Source: Cymbomonas tetramitiformis (lineage: Eukaryota; Chlorophyta; Pyramimonadophyceae; Pyramimonadales; Pyramimonadaceae). Taken from it: a DNA stretch of 64,000 nt. The stretch spans positions 1 through 64,000 of the forward strand of contig LGRX02033521.1 in the NCBI GenBank assembly GCA_001247695.2. Reading direction: 5' to 3'. Both the position numbers and the translations under genes were made by a program. The first letter of the stretch is position 1, and the number at the start of each line of letters is the position of its first letter. Positions 1-11,039 of this stretch are shown in pieces. The notes beneath the pieces are model-generated. The model was not told the origin of the DNA. It saw only the letters and a program-made list of their open reading frames with translations, and searched no databases.

Positions 1-330
1 ACATGAAAATTCAATATGCTGTATATATATTGCGGACATATTGCATATGTATTGAAACGGAACATTCAGTATGTTGGATACATACTGCGGACCTATTGCA
101 TACGTATTGAACATGCAAATTCAATATGCTTTACATATACTGTGGACATATTGCATATGTATTGAAATAAAAGTTGCCTATATTGGATATATACTGAAGA
201 CCTATTGCATGCATATTGCACAGACATATTCAACATGCTGCAAGTATGTTGTGGACCTATTGCATATGTCAACGAGAGGCATATTGAACACAATTAATAT
301 TGAATACAATTACAAATTGTCAAATTTGTT
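1..330. repeat. Left subterminal motif array of the CACTA element
   Basis: The core ATATTG, TATGTTG or CTATTG occurs again and again, often as the composite CATATTGCATATGTATTGAA. Successive cores are about 10-11 bp apart, close to one helical turn, so they lie on one DNA face. The array ends at the stop codon of the minus-strand accessory gene (331). The same motif forms the right flank and fills most introns. Confidence 0.7.
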
Positions 331-2251
331 TCACAAATGCTCCCCCTGCCGTACGTAGGCTACGTCCACTACAAGGTTTTTTATTTTTGTTCTTCCCTCG
401 CGCATGAAGGCCTTCTGCAAGAGGAGGGACGCCTCCGAGCCGGGATTCCCCACTCGGTGGCTAGCGTCCATCCCGTCCGGGAGGCGCTTGTCCACCTCCT
501 TCATGATGTAGGAGATGGCGCTGCGGACATATGCATATGGCTTCTCTTTGCAAAGCATCTTCATGTCGAGGATATCAGTTACCTGCAGCCCCACCAAACG
601 AAATACATGTGTCAAATATTGGAAATATAGTACAGTACTATTACAGTACTATTACAGTACTATTACAGACATATTGTACACATATTGTACACATATTGAA
701 AGGGTTGGTGCACACCTTGATACCGATGAGCCCCTCGGTGAGGGGGAAATCGGGGCCGTCCATGATGTGGTTGGGGAGAATATCCCCAACCGCATTCGCC
801 ACCACCAACCCGGCGAACAGCCCGACGTTGGCCTTCAATCGGCCGGTGTTCGTCACGAGTCCGCCTTTGTCGGGACGGAGCGAACTCTTCATCGCTTCGT
901 ACTCCGTTTGAGCCCCCGCGTACACCACCACCTCTTTCCCCACCTTGAAGATGTCTTCAACATTGGGGGCTTCGGGCTTGGCAAGCTTGGCGGGCTTGGC
1001 CGGTGACGGGGCCGGTGACGCGGCCGCCTTGGCCTTGCCCTTTGCGGATGCGGAGGCGGGGCCCTCCGAGGCCTTGGCCTTGCCCTTTGCGGATGCGGAT
1101 GCGGAGGCGGGTGCTTTTTTGGCCTTGGCCTCCACCTCCTTTTTCTTGGCATCCGCCTCCAGGCGGTCAGCCTCCTCCTCGTCGTCCTTGTCGGGGGCGT
1201 TGTGGTCGTAGAGATAGGCGACTGCAAACAAAAAATGCTATCAACCGTAAGTTTTATGTCGTATGTGTACAGTATGTTACAGGTATGTTACAGGTATGTT
1301 GCAGGTATATTACATACATATTGCAGGCATATTGTTGCCCTACCTTTCAGAAAGGTGCACAAGTATGCTGAGTATGCTCAAGGTGTGCTGTGGCATGCTT
1401 CACATATACTGCGAGCGTGTGTCAAGTGTATTAGAGGGTGGGAACGTACCCAGCCGCTGTCTTGCCTCCCCTTGCAAGCACTCCACCTTGCTGTTAGGCC
1501 CCTCCTCCAATTCGAATTCGGGGAGGGCTTTGAGCACCTCCATCTTCTTGGCGATTTGCCGCACCGGGCATGTGGTAGGGACCCCCTCCTCCATACACGT
1601 GGTGTACGGATGTAGCTTTTGGGGGTCCACCCACGTACACATTCCGGTTTTCGTGTCGGTCGCCCACCGGCCGCACTTCCAAAGATATCGGTTGTTGTTC
1701 ACGATCGAACGGGCTTTCGCCCGCACGAAGGAGTTAGTGGGCGCGGTCGCCCACTTGCAGCGGTTTTGTACCGCGGTGACGTACTTCGACACCGCGGACT
1801 CTTGCTTCGGCACGTGAAGTAGGGGCTCAAGACGCCCGTCCTTCACGCGCAATTCTGCAAGTAATTCTCCCCAAACCCTTCCCAAATCAATATTTTTTCA
1901 TGCAACGAAGGAACCAAGTTACGTAAGTAAACGAAGCCGCATGCTTAGTACGTACCAAACTCCTCGTGACATGCTTTAATTAGTTGAGCTTCGAACGCGC
2001 TTCGAGCCCCCTTGCGCCTTTTTTTGCTCCCTTCCCCCCCCTCCCTCCTCATCGTCCTCGTCGTCTTCCTTCGCCCTTTTCTTGCCTTTGTCGAGGAAAG
2101 CCAATGGGGTTTCCTCGATCCCTTTGGGCTCGCTAGGTGTCCCCTTTGCCCTCACCTTCGCAACGTAGTCAACGAAGCCCTCGTGCGTATGCTCAACGCC
2201 AAACAGCTCGCAGCTTTCTACATACTCAGCGTGCAACTCTTTGACTGACAT
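331..2251 (-). CDS. Second (accessory) CACTA gene, 4 exons, possible frameshift
   Basis: Exons on the minus strand: 2251-1956, 1854-1450, 1221-716 and 582-331. All junctions are GT-AG with matching phases (1, 1, 0). Exon 1 starts MSVKELHAEY and has an acidic/basic stretch (KGKKRAKEDDEDDEE). In the C-tract at 2033-2042 the frame must change once: downstream, a different frame reads a nuclear-localisation-like SKKRRK and then AFEAQLIKACHEEF up to the donor. Exon 2 has several Cys (residues around KCGRW and TTCPVRQ). Exon 3 holds Ala/Lys-rich repeats (ASASAKGKAKA). By position and charge it could be the DNA-binding partner of the transposase, like TnpA, but I recognise no domain. Introns 2 and 3 carry the subterminal motif; intron 1 does not clearly do so. 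Confidence 0.55.
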
Positions 2252-2604
2252 TTTTCTTACACCTCTGCTGGCTTTTCTTACACCTCTGCTGGCTTTGTTT
2301 ACACCTCTGCTGGCTACGGCGGCTGCTGGAACGTCAACGTGCTTCCAGGAGGCCTTCCGTACGTTGCCGTGATACGATGGGTGTTACCATGCATCGTGCA
2401 CGCATGTTGGCCTCATGTGTCGGGCGCATTGCACCTGCGACGACCGACCGTTTGGAAATGCATTTTGAAATTTCGTCCATCGTGCATCTCGATTGTCATC
2501 GCGCTCTTTTTCTTTTTTTTGGGGGGGGGGAACGTCTAACCCGATTTTTCATTTGTGTTCATACGTTACTGTACTGTAGTCCAATACGCAACATCTTTTC
2601 AATC
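2252..2604. other. Intergenic stretch without a gene
   Basis: This is the start of the divergent intergenic region between the two CACTA genes. It has a threefold repeat of a short unit (CTTACACCTCTGCTGGC) at about 2258-2310 and a G/T-rich run near 2512-2530. No coding sequence or known regulatory site is visible. Confidence 0.5.
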
Positions 2605-2766
2605 ACGTTGTCACAATGGTCTAGTGGTTGGCCGTCGGTCTTCAAAGCCTGCGGTAGTGGGTTCGAGTCCCACTGGAGGTATACACCTTGTCTGCGAGGA
2701 GTTGAGCTCCGCCTCGCTGGCGAAGTGTACCACCTCCATCTAAAGGTCAATGACAACCTTTTTTTT
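2605..2766 (+). mobile_element. tRNA-derived SINE-like element
   Basis: A Pol III A box (TGGTCTAGTGG, 2617-2627) and a perfect B box (GGTTCGAGTCC, 2660-2670) are spaced as in a tRNA. D stem GGTC/GGCC and T stem GTGGG/CCCAC pair. The anticodon stem has one mismatch, and its loop (2640-2646, CTTCAAA) puts TCA at the anticodon position. No acceptor stem can form, so this is a tRNA-derived head rather than a functional tRNA. A hairpin body follows (about 2672-2740, arms TGGAGGTATACAC and GTGTACCACCTCCA), then a run of eight T (2759-2766), a Pol III terminator. Confidence 0.6.
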
Positions 2767-2897
2767 CCAGGCCATCTCAGGGGTCATTTTGGGGGTACTT
2801 CTTGAGTTACGAATTCGGCCGTTCGATTCACGAACGAGGGGTGCAGATTCTCCTAAAAATTAAAATTCCAAAATTGTTTCCCCGAAAATCGTTCAAT

Positions 2898-3143
2898 CTG
2901 TTCAATACTACTGCAATACGTGAGGGCTCATTCTAATACGCGACCGCTTGCAGGCGTATTGAAATGGCGTATTGGAGATGGGTCGAAAAAGTGCCAAGTC
3001 AGTTTTGCGAAGATCCGTCTGACGTGGCACTGGCAAAGCTGACATAAGCAGTTTTCAATACATCTCCAATACGCCATTTCAATACGCCTGCAAGCGGTAA
3101 CGTATTGCAGTGAGCCCTCCCGTATTGAAGTAGTATTGAACAG
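2898..3143. repeat. Foldback (long inverted repeat) element
   Basis: Two arms of about 83 bp (2898-2980 and about 3060-3143) are near-perfect inverted copies, starting CTGTTCAATACTAC and ending GTAGTATTGAACAG. A smaller hairpin (GTGCCAAGTCAG against CTGACGTGGCAC) sits in the loop. The arms contain CAATACGTGAGGGCTCA, which recurs at 3231-3290. No clear target-site duplication is visible. It is either a MITE-like insertion or a palindromic regulatory block between the two CACTA genes. Confidence 0.6.
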
Positions 3144-3230
3144 ATTCTCCTCTAAAAAGTTTTTAAATTTTTGTAAAGGTCAATATGCGTGCAACCGCGT
3201 GCAACCGCCTGCAGAGCTCAAGGCAGGGAT

Positions 3231-3290
3231 CACTTCAATACGTGAGGGCTCACTTCAATACGTGAGGGCTCACTTCAATACGTGAGGGCT
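3231..3290 (+). repeat. Three tandem 20 bp repeats upstream of the transposase gene
   Basis: CACTTCAATACGTGAGGGCT is repeated three times without interruption. It is flanked by an inverted pair, GAGCTCAAGGCAGGG (from about 3215) and CTTGAGCCCTGCC (just after). The position, 300-400 bp upstream of the transposase start, would suit protein-binding sites in the promoter; that is inference. Confidence 0.6.
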
Positions 3291-3610
3291 CAAGACCTTG
3301 AGCCCTGCCTTTAGCCCCCCCTTTCAGTATGCTGCGGAAGTGTTGAAGTGAGCCCTAAAAAAGTTGAAAAAACATGTTCTTCAATTCTGGTGAGACTTGT
3401 TATATGGACTCGGGAGCTATATTTTGCGACATAGCTTGTGTGCGTTTTTTGTGGGGGGGGTCCGAAAACCTACTTTTGGGTTATTGCTTTACTTGAAAGT
3501 TCCTTCATTATATCGTCAATATGTCCGCAGTATATGTCCAACATATTACAGCATAGTTGCAGTACATTTTCGAAGGGTGATGGGCGTGGTAAAGGGGACT
3601 TCAATGCAGC

Positions 3611-6600
3611 ATGGTCCGAGGAGATCAAATTGTTCATGGTGAAAAGCGACCTCGCCATGAACGATCCCCTCAATCATCATCACCAAGTGATGCGGAGCGA
3701 CATCGAACCGGCTTGCCTTCGGCTAGAGCCGCCGCCCTCGTCCAAGGGAAGGCGGCCGCCCCCGTACAACAATCTTCGTTAGCCAAGCGCGCGATGAGAA
3801 ATCCCGCGCAAGGCGGGTGCTTAGCCGATCGAGAGCCGATCAAACCTTCCAATGCTCAGGAGGGTACATCGCTCAAACCCCCTCCCAATATCAAGCTCAT
3901 ATTCCCGGAAGGTTGGAGTACCGCGGAAGGCTTCCGCGACCCAGAGTATGAAACGATTACGAAGAAGGAACGCCTTTCGGCGTGGATTGCGCCTCCACAT
4001 CTTCCAATATCTACGAGGGAACTGGAGTTGTCCGCGAGGTAGCACCCTTTCTCTTTCTTCTCGACGTTGAGGTTGTGTCTTTCTTGCTTCACAGGACTCT
4101 TTGCTACATGTATGCAACATGGTTACCATATGTTGCATACATATTGAGATTATATTGTAGGGATCCTGGAACACATTGCAGGAAAGTCGATGCGCACTAT
4201 GTGGAAGTGGACACGGTATGGCATCATAAGTGGCTGCCAACGCAACTGCTCCCGCACGATTTCTCCAGATTGGCGCACGATTTATCTCCAGACAATACCG
4301 CGTGGCCGACTTGGTTACCACCTTCCGACATCTTGGAGCTAGAACCGGCAACGGTAACCTTTAAGGGGAAATCGTTTCGACTTGTTCCACCGGTGCCTAA
4401 TTGCTTGCAACGGATTGTCGAAAGGTTTCGTGGCATGCAAGAGGCAAGGTAAGGGACTCTCGCGGGGCATGATTTCCCTCCCACCATTCATCACGTGGCT
4501 CGCTGCAATAGTGCTGCAGTACGCTATCGTGATGGTTGCAGCTTGTTGATGGGATGTTGAAAACATGTTGGGACGATATTGTGCAGAGATGCGGGCGAGG
4601 CGCCCCCCGAGGCGCACGAGGCCCAAAGCAAGGAGTTCCCCCCGCCGCCCAATGCTGAGGCACCCACGAGCCCTCCACTAGCCGGCGGGAGTGCAAGGTA
4701 AGGGACTCTCGTGGGGCATGGTTTCCCTCCCACCATTCATCACGTGGCTCGCTGCAATAGTGCTGCAGCACGCTATCGTGATGGTTGCAGCATGTTGATG
4801 GGATGTTGAACACATGTTGGGACGATATTGTGCAGAGATGCGGGCGAGGCGCCCCCCGAGGCGCACGAGGCCCAAAGCAAGGAGGCCCCCCCCCCGGCCA
4901 ATGCTGAGGCACCCACGAGCCCTCCACTAGCCGGCGGGAGTGCAAGGTAAGGGACTCTCGTGGGGCATGATTTCCCTCCCACCATTCCTCACGTGGCTCG
5001 CTGCAATAGTGCTGCAGTACGCTATCGTGATGGTTGCAGCATGTTGATGGGATGTTGAACACATGTTGGGACGATATTGTGCAGAGATGCGGGCGAGGCG
5101 CCCCCCGAGGCGCACGAGGCCCAAAGCAAGGAGTCCCCCCCGCCGCCCAATGCTGAGGCACCCACGAGCCCTCCACCAGCCGGCGGGAGTGCAAGGTAAG
5201 GGACTCTCGTGGGGCATGGTTTCCCTCCCACCATTCATCACGTGGCTCGCTGCAATAGTGTTGCAGTACGCTATCGTGATGGTTGCAGCATGTTGATGGG
5301 TTGTTGAACACATGTTGGGACGATATTGTGCAGAGATGCGGGCGAGGCGCCCCCCGAGGCGCACGAGGCCCAAAGCAAGGAGTCCCCCCCCCCGGCCAAT
5401 GCTGAGGCACCCACGAGCCCTCCACTAGCCGGCGGGAGTGCAAGGTAAGGGACTCTCGTGGGGCATGCTTTCCCTCCCACCATTCATCACGTGGCTCGCT
5501 GCAATAGTGCTGCAGCACGCTATCGTGATGGTTGCAGCATGTTGATGGAATGTTGAACACATGTTGGGACGATATTGTGCAGAGATGCGGGCGAGGCGCC
5601 CCCCGAGGCGTACGAGGCGCACGAGGGGCATGCTTTAGATGGGACCATTGGAAGTAGCATGCCTGACTTGCGGGCATCCTCAATGTCGACTAGTTCATCG
5701 TCCATATCGAAGAGCTTTTCCAGGTGATACATCTCATCATGTTTCCTTGCCTACTTGCTTTCGCCGTAACTATGCTGCAGCACGCTATCGTGATGGTTGC
5801 AGCATGTTGATGGAATGTTGGAAACATGTTGGGACGATATTGTGCAGAGATGCGGGCGAGGCGCCCCCCGAGGCGCACGAGGCGGCAAATTCAGCTGGTT
5901 TAGACGACGGCAGGTACTATTTCGGGATTTCTGGATTCATTGATGTAGTCACTGTTGACGCGGAACGTAGTCCTCACCAATTTCCACTTGACGTTACCCC
6001 CGAGGGAGACAACCTACCATCGAATGCGGATGAAGCCTACGACTTCTTCGAAGCTCATCAAGCAATTTTGACACCGATCCGTATGGAAACTGTTGTCTAC
6101 CTAGTACACGATGGCAACTTCGAGGCGACTACATACGGCTCGCTGCTGCCCGACGACTCTCAACTCGATAATCCTACACGAGACAATGTGCGGGAGGTTC
6201 GGTGCCTTGGGCGACATTGGAGGAGCGTTTCGACAATAAATGATTGGCCAGATTTGATCCGTGCGGTTGGAGTTTGGTCTTTAATTGCAGTTACCACGGA
6301 TGCCATGGCTGCCGAGATGGAAGTAGAGCCCATGAGGTATGTACGAATATTTAGGCACCTCAACTTGCATACTGATTTTTCATGATATAATATGTTGCAA
6401 TATATCAGAAACCGTTGCCGGTATATTGAATATGTATGGGAGATATACTGCGGTGGGCGAAGCAGATCTCCGGTGGAAGAGCCAGCTGAGGCGAAGGACA
6501 CGGAGATGGGTGAGGTGAAGAACACGGCGGGCGAAGCCGATCCTTGGCTCTCGCTCCATGCAATGCATCGTCGAAATGTGGGCTCGGTAACATTGGAGCG

Positions 6601-9600
6601 AGGGCGGTTTATATGTGATTGTGCCATGTGCTACGGCGGAGTTGTACTAAAGGTGTTGAGCAAGGCCACCCGCACACGACATCGGAAACTCCACGGGCAG
6701 ATCCAGCCACCCGCACCGGACCCTGAAGAAATCGATGCTGTAGTTTGTGGCAACCGCGGCGAAACCTTAAGGTACTCTACGCCCTTTCTCTCCCATGAAT
6801 GATTGGGCAAGCTTGCGTGACAACACATTCGCAATATGTTGACAACGTATTGAAGGTGCATTGCAACTCTCCTACAGACATACGGATGTGGACGTCACGA
6901 TGGATGACAAGGAGGGCGAACATGCTGAGGAAGCCGGGAGGACAAGCGCAGAAGACGAGGTGGTACACGCACAACAGGACGTGGAAGCCAAGGATGTGTC
7001 GAGTCAAGGCGGCGAGGCCGGAGTTCCCGACGACGAGGATGGCGATGCGCCTAAGACCGAGGATGCCGATGGTGAGACCAAGGATGGCGGTGGGGAGGAT
7101 TTGGGGTTCGATGAAGAAGACGACGGAGATGCCGTCCACTCCGTTAAAGCAGCGATTGCTACACAATTGGAAAGTATTGTGAATGCTGCAAAGGAGCTTT
7201 TCGGAGGGGAGACGGTAAGAACGCGTTATTATGCCAAATATCGTGCAGTGAACTGCACGTGCAATATGTAGTATGCATATCTCCTACATATTGACAATGT
7301 ATTGTATTGCAGTATATTGCATATGTATTGACAACCACTGAAATTGCGATGTGTACGCAGGACCACAACGTGCGGCGATCAACTAAGCTCCTCGCGGATC
7401 TTCTGGAATGGAACTTGGAGGAAAACTTGACCCAAAAATCGTTTTCCTCGTTGTGTGAGATCCTACTTCACAACTTTGATGAGCTTCGCGAAACCCATTT
7501 CCCCTTGACGTTCGCTAAAGCTATGGGTACTTTCGACGCTTTTAGTACGCCGTACCAACGAGTGGACATGTGCGTCAATGGATGTTGTTTGTACGAGAAG
7601 GAGTTGGAGAACGCGGATCATTGTCCACACTGTAAAGAATGCCGGTGGCAAAGCTTTGGAGCGGCGGAGGAGGATGGCACTCCGGAGGATGGCACTCCGA
7701 AGAAGCCGCGATTGCAATTCCTTTGGTGGCCCTTGAAGGAAATTTTCCGGAGGCTATTCCATTCACCTGAAGTTGCTGAGCTCATGCGGGCGCATGGCCG
7801 TCATACGTCTCCTGAAAGTGGACGCAAAGACACAATTTGGGGTAAGAGCCCAGCACGCGTCTATGATCCCAATGCTTGTGATAGGATCTGCAAAGGGCAT
7901 ATCTGCAATACACTTAACGTATGTCTTTGACATATTGCAGATGTACACATACAGTTGTATGTATACCGCGGTGAGTTGTATTTTGTCCGGAGTGTGCAGA
8001 CGGAGATGCGTGGAAAGAGAAGAAGGCGCGGTACCCAGAGTTTTTCCAGGAGTTGCGGAATATAATCATCCTGTTCTGCGCGGATGGGGCTTCCGTATGG
8101 AAAAACAAGGCGGGCGTGTTTCCCATGTATTTCCAAATCTTGAACTTGCCGCCGGAGATACGCTCCAAGTACGAGTGCCTTGGGGTCTACGGTATTCTTA
8201 ATGGCATCCATCCCGCCGATACGACTCTTTTGTACGACAAGCTGGTCGACGAGTTGGAGGAGTTGTGGGAGACGGGCTGCGGAGTTTGGGACGCCTTTTC
8301 CGAGGAGTATGTTCGTGTACGGTGCATGCTACTCGGGGTGATCATGGATTACAAAGGCTTGGTCGATGCCGGGAAGCGAATGGATGTAAACGCCTACAAG
8401 TGTTGCATGTTGTGCCGTACGAAAGGATGTCACAGTCCAGCGCTGGGAAGAATCTTCTACGCATTCTTCAAGCAACATCCTCCTGGTACGCTCTCATCGC
8501 TATGCCACCCAGTTTGATTGTTTGCAGCATGTTTGCAACATGCATCAACATGCCTGCAACATACCACAGATATGTTGTATTACTTGTGCACGTGCCATGC
8601 AGGGCCGCCGGAGAACTACACGCATGAGTTTGTCAAGCGAATGGGCGAAATACACGAGGCACTTTCCAAATCAGGTTGGTCGAAAGCGGACATGGCGGAA
8701 CGTTTCTCGGCCACCGGATTCAAGTTGCCCGCCGCATTCGCAAGGTTGTCGTACTTTAACTTGGCGTGGATTGGCTCTATGATCCTATGCACGAAATCAT
8801 GAACTTGGGAAACAGGCTTGCAACAACGCTGCTTGGGCTGGATTTCAACGAGGCCGCGCGCAACTTTGCCGAGGAGGAGGGCCTGCACCCAGAATGGGGG
8901 CAAACGGAGTGGGTGCAGAATTCGAAAGGTGAGTTTTGTATTAGTGCAACATTTCTGTAATTGTGTTCAATATGTCATACACGTGTTGACGGTATACGGC
9001 AACACGGACAGGGGAACCGCATGAGGTGTACAAAATGACAAACGGTCCATGGGGATCCCACCGCGTCCGAAGGCTTCGACCACCTTACGTTCTCGGGAAA
9101 CAGCACTCGCCTTCTTGAAGGAGTTGCGGGGAGTCACCCGGTGGGGCGATGGGCATAAGCATTTGTTGCGCACCTCAACCGCCTCCAACGGCGCAAAATA
9201 CGCAAAGCACCTCAAGGCGCATGCGGCTTTGAAGGCTTTCGAGTCCAAGTTGTTGGCGGTATTGTCCTCTTGGCCTCGCGATGATGGTGAAGTCGACAAT
9301 GCGCTGCAGGACATTGTGTCCAAACTGACTATCATCATACGGGAATGCACTGCGCATTCCATAGAACCTCGGGTACGTATTCAATGTTGGTGTGATATGA
9401 GTTCCACATGTCACAGGTATGTTGAATATATGTTACAAACGTATTGATTCGTACGTGCAGGATATGGAGTATTTGAGAGAGCAGACCAGACTTTTCTTTG
9501 AGGACTTGGAAGCGAATGGTCCTCCACAGTGGCTTGCAATCAACACCCATAAAATCTGGCACTGGGCCGATCTGCTCCTGCGATTCGGACCTGTGCGTGA

Positions 9601-11018
9601 ATGGTGGATGTATGCCTTCGAGTCCATGAATGGCAAGCTAGCTAGGTGGGTGAAGAACAATGCGTTCCCCGTGGCAAGCATCATGAACGGCTATCTAAGG
9701 TTGAAAACCTTGCGCTCCCTACGAGGCATCCTGACCATGCTCTTGAACCGAGAAAGAGCTACTGCCGGCCGTGTCCCGCGGGCTTTGATGGCGGGCCCCG
9801 CTCCCGGCATCGTGGTCACTACCTTCGGGGAGAAGGGCAAGCCATTGGAGCTAACGTCCTTGGAGATTGACCAACTGACCCGCTGGATGCGAGCGAGTAT
9901 TCCCGCTTACCGAAAGCTTTTTCAACAACATGCTGAGTACGACCTGTTCCGGCGGAGGTGCAACCTGCAAGCTCGCACGCATGTACTATCTGTAGTATAC
10001 CTGCAACATATTGTCAACTTGTTTCTGTATGTTTATCATATATTGTAAGTATACTAAGAATATGTTGTCATCACAGGGAGAATGCCGCGCGCTCTAAACA
10101 TGCAAATCCACGTTCTAGGTACCGACAAGAGGCGGGTGGCGTGCCCGCGATCGCGTTCGGTCCATTGGAGGACCCTGAAGGATGGCTTGGTCGTCAATAC
10201 ACGGCTTACGAGAAGTCGCTCATGATGGGTCCCGAACCCATGTGTTCCAAGTACAACAAGGTGAACATCGGCGGTGTCTTCTATCGCACTAGAGACGGGG
10301 ACAAAGGGAAAGTGACAACCCAGTGTTTCGTCCGCGCATCCTTCCCCAAGAATGATGCCGATGCCGATGACGAGTGGGAGGACAGGTACGACCTCAACCA
10401 CCAGTTTGCATGCTTCTTTGCCTTTTCGTATATCTCTGCAACATATATGCAATACGTCCCCAACATATTGAGGATATGTTGTACGTATATTACAAAAACA
10501 TTGAACATTTCGTGCGCAGGTATGGTATCATCAACGCCATTCTGCGGGTTAGCATTGGCGGTGTGCTCTACACTTTTTTAAAGTGTGATTGGCTACCCGT
10601 GCCCACGGAAGCTCAGATCGCAAGCTTCAAGCTGAAGAACTCCATCCTCGGCGTGGACAAGGTGTCCAAGGCTTACTACACCTTCAACCCATGGGACACC
10701 TCCAAGTACACTATGGACAACCGAGAGCCCTACCTACTGGCCAATCAAGTCCAAGCGCAAGTAGTGATAGTCAAACACCCCTGCATGGATTCAGCGGTGA
10801 TACTTGATACGAGCGACCGCAATATGGAGAAACTTGCACTCGTTGATAGGCCCGTAGGTAGTGATGGTCACTTTGACACATGCGGGAAGTGTAGAGTCGG
10901 TGGCGAGCTCCTTCTGTGTGAGAGGGCAGGCTGCAAAGAGGCTATGCACGTGCGATGCGCAGGGCTCACCGACATCCCCACTGGAATGTGGTACTGCAGA
11001 AAGTGTGATGACGCATAG
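3611..11018 (+). CDS. CACTA Tnp2-type transposase with C-terminal PHD finger
   Basis: Exons: 3611-4038, 4182-4448, 4587-4697, 4836-4946, 5085-5195, 5334-5444, 5583-5723, 5848-6336, 6466-6771, 6878-7214, 7361-7841, 8000-8485, 8603-8928, 9104-9372, 9461-9957, 10077-10385 and 10520-11018, all GT-AG with compatible phases, about 1,760 codons. Exon 11 has the Tnp2 signature (VDMCVNGCCLYEKE, then CPHCKECRW, then LKEIFRRLFHSPEVAELMR). Exon 12 has CADGASVWK and DELEELWETG. Exon 13 has DPMHEIMNLGN. Exon 15 has a DUF4218-like stretch ending GPVREWWMYAFESMNGKLA. Exons 16-17 resemble DUF4216 (YGIINAILRV, FLKCDW). The last 50 residues are a C4HC3 PHD finger (CGKC, CERAGC, MHVRC, WYCRKC). Exon 13 needs one extra base near 8755-8766 to stay in frame, so this copy may be inactive. 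Exon 2 could also begin at 4161, in the same phase. The ATG at 3611 is the first in the frame that reaches exon 2. Confidence 0.8.
4449..5847 (+). repeat. Tandem 249 bp intron+exon unit inside the transposase gene
   Basis: Five nearly identical 138 bp introns start at 4449, 4698, 4947, 5196 and 5445. Each begins GTAAGGGACTCTCG and ends GACGATATTGTGCAG. They alternate with four 111 bp exons of exactly 37 codons (4587-4697, 4836-4946, 5085-5195, 5334-5444). Every junction is phase 2, so each unit adds 37 residues (core DAGEAPPEAHEAQSKE, then Pro-rich) without frame change. A fifth exon (5583-5723) and the start of exon 8 (5848) keep the first residues and then diverge. Intron 5724-5847 shares only its 3' half with the unit. 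Confidence 0.85.
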
Positions 11019-11039
11019 TAGTGCCTCTGTACACATTTG

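Noticed and set aside
4397..5683. Minus-strand open frame of 428 codons with regular repeats
   Set aside because: It is antisense to the tandem intron+exon unit of the transposase; splice sites and protein similarity support the + strand.
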